In this document: positions 20,806-37,300 of the stretch, piece by piece
How positions within the stretch are numbered: the stretch's first letter is position 1
Layout of the letters: every line of letters begins with the position of its first letter
DNA from: Tubulanus polymorphus
Taxonomy: Eukaryota; Nemertea; Palaeonemertea; Tubulaniformes; Tubulanidae
Reading direction: 5' to 3'
DNA length: 64,000 nucleotides
NCBI RefSeq assembly: GCF_964204645.1
Contig: NC_134030.1
Location: 3,635,855-3,699,854 of the forward strand
Program-made: the position numbers and the translations under genes
The notes under the pieces: model-generated
What the model was told of the DNA's origin: nothing
Seen by the model: the letters and a program-made list of their open reading frames with translations, nothing else
Databases searched by the model: none

Positions 20806-21049
20806 CACTTCAACTAGGTTCACTACAGATTGCACTAGGCCTATTGTGAAATATGCAGAGCGTATTTTGGTCGAAACCGACACGCACCAGGAGAATTTCA
20901 GAATCAGTAGAAACTGATCAAACCTGCCTAAATGTTTGGCGTCCTCTGCCCCTTGTTGGAATGAATAAACAATACGTGTTTCTGCATTTTTTCAGCAGGT
21001 GAATTTTATGACTGTAGATTGTGTTTATAAACGACATATCGCGTCCTAA

Positions 21050-26364
<5,315 letters not shown>

Positions 26365-26786
26365 ATAACACACGACAACGGATAAAATAAAACCCCGGAC
26401 CGAATTGAAATGGACTTAAATGCGTTGCTCTCATTCCCGTCAAAAATAATCATTATTGCGTCCGCTCGTTTTCATTAGTCGCGATTATCATTTCATCATC
26501 ATCATCATCATTCATTAATCATCATTTCATCGTTCATCATTTTCATAATCTTCATTATCATCATTTGTCATCGCGGTTCAAAACATTGTCATCTTCGTCA
26601 CAACAGCAGCAGCAGCAACAACGGAGGATATGGATTTGATAAACTCTATTAATACGTCGTTTGTTTCTCTGACCCGACAATATGAATAACCGTTAATCCG
26701 TGGTGAGACTCGTCGAAACGTTGCGTAACGCATGAGTTGTTTACGTTACCAGTACAATGAACGAAGTTATATATATACATATATAT

Positions 26787-26817
<31 letters not shown>

Positions 26818-28324
26818 GCCGAGAAATATAGTCACAATCTGCAGTCGTAGCAGAACAGAACGTGCAACGAGGTAGGATTGAGGAGGCACAACGTTCGTTC
26901 GTTGTGTTAAAAACTTTTGACAAAAAAAAAACATTAAAAGTAAAATACCAGTAATTAACAGTATTATTGTTTGGTGCTGCGCATCTGAGTCTGATAAACA
27001 CAAAAAAAAAACTGATTCGATGCGAATTTAAACGAGGGAATTTTACTGTGTTGAAAATAAATCGTAGCCAAATGGAATCAATGGTTTACTGAAAGCGCAG
27101 TGTGCGATCGCCGGGTTCGAAGAGTTTTGTCGATGATGTTTTTAAAAGTAAGAACGGTCTCAGTATTCGTCGTAAGTGACTCGTTATTCGTAATCTTCCG
27201 CCGGTGAATTCGAACTGCTGCGATCGTAACTGAACGAGTCCGATTGCAACTCAATCTCCAATATTGCAGCGTGTATGTATGCTGTTACACCTGGACAAAA
27301 CCAGCCTGAAAAGAGTTTCGCACCAGTTATGATCGGAATATTCAACTAGGTACCGAAAGTAAGATCTGGATGGTTAAATGATTCGGTGTTCTTTATTCCG
27401 AAGATTCGCATTGCAGAACACCTGACCAGGTCTTTACTTTCAGTTGAAATCTAAACGAGGCTGCTAACGAACGACTGGTGCTGCGACCTATACGAGCAAT
27501 AAGTGATGTCAGTTTCTAAATGCTTGGTTAAGGGACGCGCGCAAAATGTTTGCGCGATCTCGAACTATAACCTCGTATACTAATGAGCAGTGCGAGCAAG
27601 CAAGCAAACTCATCGTCGTCGTCTACGGGTTTTAGAAATATTCCCAGCTCAAAATGGATTTATAAAAAGCGAAGCGTGCGCTCGGATGATGAGTAAGTGA
27701 ATCACTGCTACTGTAAACTGCCCCCTCACTGACTGACATCACTCGTATCACTGCCACCGTACTCTATTTATCTACTACGACGAAAACATGCGAATATAGA
27801 TAGATATTTATAGATGGGTGCGTCCGAATGGTCGAAACGGATCGTTCTCCGCGCCCGGGGCAGATGACGACTATAGATTTCTCAAATCCATATCGCGCTA
27901 TTTTGTACATGTACAGAATTATTTGTTGAATAGAATCGCGTTGATTCGCGCGCGATTCGCGTCGTCGTCGATTCGTTTAAACTCCCGTCTCTCGAGAAAA
28001 ACGAGTTTTACGTCCGTCGTTGAAACGAGTCATTCCAACAGTTAACGAAATATCGATGATACCATGACATTACCGATGAATAATTCAATCGTCTTGCCGT
28101 CTACAGCTAATCCGTGAAAGCGGCGAGGATTTCGTCGTCCTCGTAATTTCGATCGGACGTTTGATCGCGGAGTTTAACGGGAGCGATCGACGACGACTCG
28201 ACTCGTGATTCGAACTGCGAGAGAAACGTGTGAGAAAATAATTTATTTACCGAGAAACATGTTCGTTGTGTATGGGGTGTTTTTCTACAGATGAATGCAT
28301 TTCGTATATTTGTAAAATTAAAAA

Positions 28325-28347
28325 TGCAGCAGCAGCAGCAGCAGCAG
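28325..28347. repeat. (CAG)7 trinucleotide tract
   Basis: Seven consecutive CAG units just after AAAATG, in DNA otherwise resembling UTR. No open frame of useful length crosses it. Confidence 0.9.
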
Positions 28348-29717
28348 TCGAGATATCTGAGAATCTAATGCTTGCTCGAACGATACAAAGAACCATACGC
28401 CATCGAACGTTTAGAGTCTAGAGTTCTCAAGACTCGGTTGTTGTTGAAAGTTGATGACGAGAATCTCTTTTTGAAAGCCTCATGAGATTAAAGTGTTATG
28501 ATGTAGTTAACGAATAAAGAATTCGGGGCATTTGAGTCTTTATAAACCGGTGATTGCGGTAGTGTTGATACGAAGAGGTTTCGTCGTTAAATGCCTTCAG
28601 CGCTGCATATCTTCCTCTCCCCAGACCGGACTGTGTCGAACTGGGTATACCTCCAGTGGGTTGATGTAGATGCTTAGACTGTAAAATTCTGAAGGTCTTA
28701 TTGAAAAGGCGTATGTTACTCTTAAAGAGGTTCTTTGATCGTTCAAGTAACTGATGATTGTAAGGATCTCGTATCGGCGTTGGGCTCTGGCTGCATGCGG
28801 GGATTGGGGCTGGGTTTTTAGAACGCTAGGTACTGTGTGCACAATGCAAGCATTAATACAATGATGCAATAGCTACGGTTTACTCTGTTTATGTCTATAG
28901 CTGTTACAAAAAAGATGCATAGATATTGAAGATGGATTAATTAAACTTCATGGCCTGATAGGTCTAGAGTTGTAGCTAAACTACTTACAAAACCATGTAT
29001 TGAATAAGTAATGAATTAAAGCTGATTGCGCACACATGTTCTCTAGGTATTTCTCATCATTGCGAACTATGAAAATGGGAGGGAGGGAGGGTGGAGGGCA
29101 TTGTTGGGTAGAATTTGTATTTATTTGTACATAATTTTGTCCCGCTAACAAACTGAACACATACACGTCGACCCAGACTGGTGTGTTAGTGTATATACTA
29201 TGGAAGGACCACCAAAATGTGTTTGATTGGAAATATTTTTTAAACACAAGCTCTAAGTCGAGTCTAAAAGTTTTTTGTACTACACTACTCAAATTCGTGG
29301 CTGAGTAAATATGACGGCTGCTTAGAAAATATACTTAATGAAAGCAAGCGATGTCGTGAAACGGTCTTCTACCGCGAGCGTGAAAATTGTTGAAGCCATG
29401 CTTGATAATGAACATGCGACTAATGAACAAGCTCTAAACGGTTTCAGCGTTTTGAATCGCTACTGAAAAATGTCCATAGATACATGAGCTACGTCGTGCT
29501 GAACGGTAGACGATGTCTGACTAGAAATAAAAGCGGTCATCTTTACTACAGCTTACGAATGATCAATTAGAGATTTCTCAATCTATAGAAGAAAAGGTAC
29601 AAGTAGATTCTCAACGAAGTCGAGAACAAAATCCTGCATAAACGGGATGAAAAATGATAGCGTGGATTCTTGAGTGTCTAAAGAATTGATGTACTCATGA
29701 TGAGAATCTCAAAATGA

Positions 29718-29857
29718 CGGGGGCCAGTCGCTCGATAGTTGGTTAGATAGTTGACAGTGGACAGTTAACACGCGGTAAAAATTAAAAGTCCATTGTTACC
29801 GGCAGTAAAAAATTCGGTCATTTTCCTTAACAAACTTTTGAGCAACCTGACCCCTGT
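29718..29857. mobile_element. Foldback/MITE-like element, copy 2 (degenerate)
   Basis: The left arm GGGGGCCAGTCGCTCGATAG then TTGGTTA and GACAGTGGAC, and the right arm ACTTTTGAGCAACCTGACCC, match the arms of the element at 15600-15732 in the same arrangement. The centre differs. Confidence 0.55.
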
Positions 29858-32799
29858 GGAATATAAAAGTGTCTCCAGTACGAGCCCAAAACCGGTGTAA
29901 AATATCTTACAGAAATAATACCTCATTGTCTCCGTACAGAGATCAATAACTACAAACCTGCTTAATATATATATAAAAATTGATGATAACTTATACATAG
30001 GATTGTAAATATACGTCTTTGAGTCAGCGGGAATTGATCGCGCAGCGGGGTTTAATGCATTTTTACCGAAATTTCACTATGTTCGCAATGATGAGAAGCG
30101 AATAGCATATTTCACTATGATGTAATATACATGTCGTCGTGAATAGTATCTGTACTGAATTCACCTGAATTGAGTCGAATCATATTAATCCGGTTGATGA
30201 GAAATCCTGATCAAATATGATACGTATATTTTTGATTAAATAAATCGTAAATGATAATAACACTGGATTAAACTGATGTGAATTAAGAGAGTTTGACAGT
30301 ACAGTTCTATACAGCAAGCATGACCTGTGTATTACATCGTTACAGTGTCTCTCGTGCTGCCATCTATTGGTATTCACAGTGATACTCGTGTCGTTTAAAG
30401 AGTGAAGAGATTTCCTGGTGATATCCGTCGTTGTCGTCGTCGAGATTGTTAATATATCCTCGTACGATATTACGGATATTACTCTGGACTTATCGTTTCA
30501 TTTTGTTACCGTTGAAACCGTGATTATAACGTTTTTGCGGTAACGGTGTTTGCTAACTGACTCGTGCTTCCCTGCGGTCTGACTCGGTTAGTGGACATGG
30601 ATATTATGTGGATGAATGTTGGGTAACTGTCTCGGTGAAGCTACAAAACATTTCGCTAGATACATGGATAGGATAATTAATTAAAATTAAGAGAGAGTAA
30701 CGAGCTTCGCCGATTCAGGTGGTCGACATTTTATTCGACGCAAAATTTATCGAAATCCTTCCATTCTCTCTCTGATCGTGTGATCTTAACGAATTATTGG
30801 AATGGAATGGTTTCGATGTTTCAGCAGGGAGAGTAGAATCATATTTCGCTATCAATCGTGAAAACTACGTCGTCTTGTGGAGCGTACGTAATAAGAGGGG
30901 TAAGTGTCTCGTCGAAAAAAAATTAAAACGCTAACAAAATAAAAATGTGCGAGACAGCTGGAAACTTGACGTATGATTTGTTTAATTCACTCCAAATCTG
31001 GTATTAAAGTAAAATGAATGTACATTGGTTTCATAGGAAACTGACGAAAATTGGTCAGATGTGGTTTTCGGGTGAAAGTTTCTGTCGGCTTTATGGGCAC
31101 GTTTTCGTGGTTGATAGCGTTGTGATTTAAAAACATCTTAGTTAAAAAAAAAAGCGAAAATAAAGATTCACCCGAGCGTCATATTGCTTAAAACAGATAT
31201 AAAGAGTGTATATCTCAATGGAACGATAATACCATTAGCTTTGATAATGTAAGCAATATTTTAAGATGTGTTCTAGGAAATAACTTGAACAACAATGAGA
31301 AAAAGAAGATTTTAAAGCGTTCGAAAAGATAATGCACAATATTTGGCTAACTGCTGCGCATAGATTAAATCATCATTTTGAATTTATGTCGGATTTAGAA
31401 CTTTGATAAATTGATAAGATACGAAAGAAAGAAAAACTACTTGAAGTTAAATTTTGATTCACTCTGCAGTCAAACCATTCACTGATCACATGGCAAATTA
31501 CGAATAAGTTAAACTTGGTATCATTTGACTATTTATAGTTATGATGATGCCAATTCCTGCAATTGAACAATCTTTCTCCAAGAGATATTGATTTGTTATT
31601 GAATGGAGAACTTGCGTTTCTATCGATGACATACTGCTGATAGTTGAGACTATAGTAGATCGGTTTGATTCATAATTCGTTTTGCACCGGAAATTTGTGA
31701 TCATTTGCGGACTTACCTTCCACTGTACAAACCAATATTATTATCGACTCTTGAAAAATGAAGACAGAAGTAATCAAAGTCACATGAGTCGGAGCTTATC
31801 AGACAGTTCTCAACATTGTTATATACTAAAGAAGTTTACTGAAATTTTAGTTATGGAAGCAAGTGGAATGTATTACTTAGAATGTTTTAGGCACAAACAG
31901 CGTTGAACAAAGCGAACCAATTTTTAATGAACGTAATGAACAAGCCCTGTCAAAATTTATCCACCGACGTATTTTAGGAATCGAATAAGGGCTAAAACTG
32001 TGTAAATGAGTGCGTATATGTGCGAGTATGTCGTGTATTAAGGGACCATTATAGAAATGTTCATTCATATCATTCAATTTCTAATGTAAGACTACTGAAT
32101 CAGAAGGGAACATATTCTTCATGGTGTAAAAGAGTACCTCTCGAGATCTTAGTTTAGAAGTTGACAGATAAGAAAACATCACTACATCATTGTAAACCAC
32201 TACTACGGACCTATTCACCCAAATATTGATAATTCTATGCCAGGATTTGAATGAACACATTTTGCCGTTTCTAGCCATTTTGGTATAAATACATACCTGG
32301 TATACGGGCTTGTCACTGATAGTTGCTGAAAAACCAATTAAATGTAAACATACGGCTGTATATCATGTCCGGTCAAGTGTTTGAAAACCTTAGTGACATG
32401 CCCACTGCAAAATTACTGCGATGAGTGTGGTTATGGTCATCATCGAGTGAGTGAGACTGAGATTTATTTAAAAAAAGCAGAAACGATTAAGAAAAAGAAA
32501 TATTCTCAAATGAAGCGAAAAGTCACGAATCGAAGTTGGGTTTTTGAATCTTCCAATTGTAACTTTAAGATTGTGTCATGAAATGTTTAGAACGCAACCC
32601 GACTTACTTTAATTGTTAACACCTAAATGTATTGAAAAGTGAAACTGTTTCAAAAATATCTCAAATAAATGAAATATTCTGCGTAAGAGAATAAGTTTTG
32701 TTGAATTTGCTCTCGTATTGCTGTGTGGAACTTAGTCTATATATTTTCTGATCGATTATGGATAAAGGACTCTGGCGTCCATTGTGCTTATGCCTTACT

Positions 32800-33200
32800 A
32801 TCTATTGGACACTGTCACCCCTGCTGGATATAGACCACCAAAGTGTGTTTGCAAATTAGGAGACGCCATCCAGACCAACCAAGTGGTGTCCCACGCATCT
32901 AGGAGATAACGTCCAGACTGAGCAAGGTGTTGCACAAAGAGACACTGCCAGACTGAGGTGGTGTCCTTCGTGTAAGGAGTCGCCGCCCATGCTGGGAATT
33001 CTGGTCTCCAATGCATTAGAATATACCGTCCAGACTGAGCAAGCGGTGTCCTACCAATGAGACGCTCTAAACTGAGCTAATGTCCATGTCCTATGCTTAA
33101 GAAGACACTGTCCGGACTATGAAAAGTGGGTCTCACACATAGGGAGACTGTCTGACTGAGAAAGAGTCCTACACTGTCCAGACTGCTAAATCATCTATAC
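32800..33200. repeat. Degenerate minisatellite, about 55-bp unit
   Basis: About seven or eight diverged units share the order GAGACACTGTCCAGACTGAG, a purine-rich AGCAAG stretch and GGTGTCC-TA. Unit length varies and some units have lost parts. Confidence 0.7.
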
Positions 33201-34301
33201 TGCAGCTTATGGTCTCCAGCCCGCACCCAAAACTAAGAAAGTGGTCTATTGATATGGAGTATCGGTAGGAGACTAGTCTGAATACCAGTCGTTGTTACGG
33301 TTCCCTACAACCGTTGTTACGGTTGTTTGAGGAACAACGGCTAGGTACTAGACTAGTAGGAGACCTGAGCAACCAATATGACCAGCAATAAGCCTAACGT
33401 TTGCATTAATTAGGTGATGGATAGATCAAACTATGAGAACACAGATCGCCATCTATGAGAATTTTCACGAACTGACAGCGTTAGAGTGCTTTACCAAAAA
33501 GTGTCTGTCACCAAAGGTTTAACTACCGGTGCAATATAGTTTACCAGGAGCCGGATAGTTCAGGGAAAATTTAATAGATGGCGTACATGCTAAAACGATT
33601 AATTAATGTGCAATAGCAACAATCATCAATATACTGGATTCGAACGCATCCTTCATTCACTAGAGTCAGACGTTAGATTCTTCCATGAAACTTCCATTTA
33701 AAACAGAAGACAAGAATTCAAAAGGTATATGCTTTGAAATCTACTTAATTTATTACGTCAAAAAAATTACATAACACATTTTTTACACAGTTATTTTTCA
33801 TTTTGAATATCGTCATAAAACTTTTTAATGGAATAAATCACTTCACAATGTTAACGCACAGCTTACAGTGGTAGAATTAACTTAACTTAGATAAATATAC
33901 ATCGTAAATATAAATGATCAATAAAAATATGATTATGAATGTTAAAATGATTTCTGGTTCAACATTTTGAACTGATGATGACAAAAATAATATAGATGGG
34001 TCATTAGCTTTAATATCGTATATTATTACAATTAGAATCTGTGGTAAAAATATCAAAATAAATATTAAATCATATAGTACAAATATTTGTACAAACAAGC
34101 ATCATTTTGATTCAACTTAAAGGAAGTAAAAAGATTTTTAAAATTTCATACTTCATACTTCAGCATACCTGATAAGAGTTATGGTAATTTAAATCCTTAA
34201 AAGAAGAGAGGGTTTACACGCTAAGGAGTTCACCCTAAAGGAATCAAATAAGATTAGAATTTCAATGAAGATTTAGAACGTACATTGAAACATCGTATAA
34301 A

Positions 34302-37300
34302 TCAATAATTCTTGAAATTGATTGAAAATCTGGATTTAAAATCCTTATCGGCATCATTAAACGGATACCAGTAGATATAGTTAACATTCCATAGATTATT
34401 GAATACGTTGAAACCGAACCCGGTGATATGGTCGGTCGCGGTCAGCGGCAATGGAAACGATGTGACCGGCCGAGTCTCGGTGATCGTATTCGCTAACCCT
34501 ACATCGAGAGACACGATCTGCAAACCGGTTCGCGTATTTTCGTTTAGATAAAATATTCCCTGATCATCAACAACTGAAATAAAACAAACAAATAATACAG
34601 AATACATGATATCTCTGAAACAGTTTTTGTGCACACGTACTGAAAGGGTTAAACGAAAACTCACAACTAAGGCCAAAAAAATTGATACCTTGTTTCTCCG
34701 CTCTGCTGAGCTTAAATGTTGACCCGGCCGGCCGCCTATCTACCCTATACATTACTTTTTTTTAAATCGTGATCAATTTCACCATAACAGACCCGGCCGC
34801 TATAGAAATGAACTGTTTATAAATCTTATCATATTTTACAAAAATGACCCGGCCGCTGCGGAGAAACAAGGTATCATTTTTGTTTAGCCTAAAGACTAAG
34901 AATTCAAAAACTAAAAGTTTATTGACTGAGACCACATATCCTAACAGACAGTCAGGTGTACGATCACATTTTCTCCTCAGTTAAAACATTGATTCTTACC
35001 GTGTTGTCTTTGACTGCCATTCGTGACTACATTCATTGGATCGATGACTTGTCCGATTTTCGATAGCATCCATTTATACGGTTGTTCAGTTTGCTGGACG
35101 GGTTGGAAATTGATCATAATTGATTCGGGCATACGCGTGGTGACTTTTCCAAACATCTGAAACTCTGCATCGACCCCTGAATAATAGAAACAACATTATT
35201 CAATCCCTGATCATATCAACAGCGTAGTTTTATAGACGTTTTCTTTATTTGTAGCTACCTGAATTTCTGACGGTGTAATGAATCCAAATATCACTCGGTG
35301 CACCATACTTGATCTGAGTGATCGGATCATAGATTTTAATTTGCGTGTAGAAGTCACAGGAACCATCTATAAAGTAAAATTTGGACGGGATTTATATTCA
35401 TCACATTATTGAATGACGATCAGTTAACTGCAAACCCACAATCATAAGAAGTACACAGATGCGTGTTATTGCTTCTTCTTAAAACGGCAGGTTTCGATTC
35501 AACATATTCCGATTTAGGACAGTTCTAAAGTTGTGAGTTAGAGTTAACTCTGAACTCAGGATTCAGTTCTACAGTTGTGAGTTAGAGTCAACTCTGAACT
35601 CAGGATCCAGTTCTACAGTTGTGTGTTACAGTTAGAGTTGAAATTTATTCTATTCTTTTCTATTATTCAGCGATTCGAGATTACACGCACGCTCTACCAA
35701 CCACTTCTATCGGGTTTATAGATTATTCTATTGCAGAATAGGTAGACAGTATTCTTGTTGAAAGACCGCACTAGAGAATATTCTTGAATTGGTAGACCTA
35801 TCGAAACCTGCCTAAGTCTAACACAATCTTAAACTGAAACTGTTTAGAAATTAACCAACCGTTTTTCTGTAATAAGTTTACGAGTACAGACCGCCATGAT
35901 TGGCTACTCGGATGTGCATTCGCTGTAATATTTGGTTTCTCGACTCCCAGACTGAACCATCGCGCATACGTATACTGCTGATTCATCTCATCAAAATCAC
36001 TTTGATTATAAGTAATGTATACAAACTGCATCAATGGATTCTTCGACGATGCCCAATTTATCTGTAGAGAAAATACCAGTGAACTGATGAAATATAGGGA
36101 CATTCTATAATGATATTCTTATCATATTATAGTTCGTTGCTTACTTTTGTCCGCGGGTCAAAAAGTCGATCAATGCCACCTTCTAAATTGAAACCAACTT
36201 GCACATCATTGGCACACTTATATTGCAAGTACTCAGCTCGACTATAATCTGAAATTCATGTCATGACTTCATTTGTCATTTTTTGGAATAAGGCGATAAA
36301 ATGGGGATGCTTTTTGGACTCCTCTTACCAGAAAGGTCGGGTAATGAAGGCCGTAGTTTCAAGTATTCATCTCGCACCATTGAAGCTAATGCTTGATTTC
36401 CTAACGCTTCTAATGCTATATCATTAAATAATCTTTGAGTTCTCCACGCTTTTTCATGGATCGGAAACTGAGCCGCTAGAAACAAATATACAGAGGGACC
36501 TTAAATCATTGCATACATACTGGAGCACATCAAGCAGTTCTCATAGCTTAACAATAAATTAAAACCAGTTTTTAAACAGGTTTTTTCTATTTACGATCAA
36601 AATTCTGCAATATTTCTCTAATTTTCCCAAACCTTTGACCAAAAATTACCTGATTAAATCATAAGATCTTCATAGGGCTTCTCGAGAGGTTCCTTGTGCC
36701 ACCCATTACGGTAACAACAAGGCAAAGAAAATTGTAATTTCCTGACTTAAAACGATTTTAAAGAAAAGAGTCCAAATTCCCTAATTTACCCTACAGGGAA
36801 AAATAAATTCAGAATTCCCTTATTTGTAAGAACCCTTTTTGAAAATTAAATCAATTTTTTAAACTTGGGGTCTAAACCTCGATACATGACATTCATCAGG
36901 AAAACTTACTGTTACGAACTGATTTGAACTGTTTATTGGACCAGTTGATTGTATCATGAACACTACTCAAACCCCATGTGTGTTCACCCAATTTGATCAG
37001 AAATCGACTGCTATTATAAAGCATGTGACTGTTTAAATCGCAATATCCTACAAGTAAAAAGACAATGCAGAAGTTCCAAAAGTCAAGTCATTCTTCAAAA
37101 GTCTATTGATAAGAGTTAATGATCTACCTGACTCAACACAGTGAGTCCTGGTTCGCATGAAAGCTCGAAATTTTGCCATTTTCAGAGGATCTGATTGGAT
37201 TCCTTGTATCCAAGTATCACCGATTTCTTTGTCGACTACTGGTAGTTCATGACGATAATTCCAGATGGCGGCGATGTAGTCATCAATGGCGCTGGAATGC

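Larger units (their letters stand above)
19257..21049. other. Divergent intergenic region between coiled-coil gene and DDX6
   Basis: Non-coding. It must hold promoters for both flanking genes. A GGCCATATTGG at about 19788-19798 matches the core of a YY1 site (CCATnTT), a common promoter element; this is only suggestive. The inverted SINE pair (20447-20805) fills the middle. A TAA directly before the DDX6 ATG fixes that start. Confidence 0.5.
26365..34301. other. DDX6 3' UTR and long non-coding region
   Basis: No coding exon was recognised on either strand. AATAAA at 26386 could end DDX6; the CpG-bearing DNA to about 30500 could also belong to a longer 3' UTR. Simple repeats: (TCA)n about 26490-26520, (TA)n about 26766-26817, seven CAG units about 28325-28347, GGGA run about 29078-29092. 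Open frames such as 27818-28045 and 28597-28869 have no recognisable similarity and no splice partners. An AATAAA on the minus strand at 33749-33754 may end the DUF5054 gene transcript. Confidence 0.5.

Noticed and set aside
27818-28045. 75-codon plus-strand frame
   Set aside because: Ser/Arg-rich from CpG-bearing UTR-like DNA; no family features.
33280-33365. Imperfect inverted repeat around CTAGTCT/AGACTAG
   Set aside because: Arms are short and interrupted; adjacent to the minisatellite and likely by chance.
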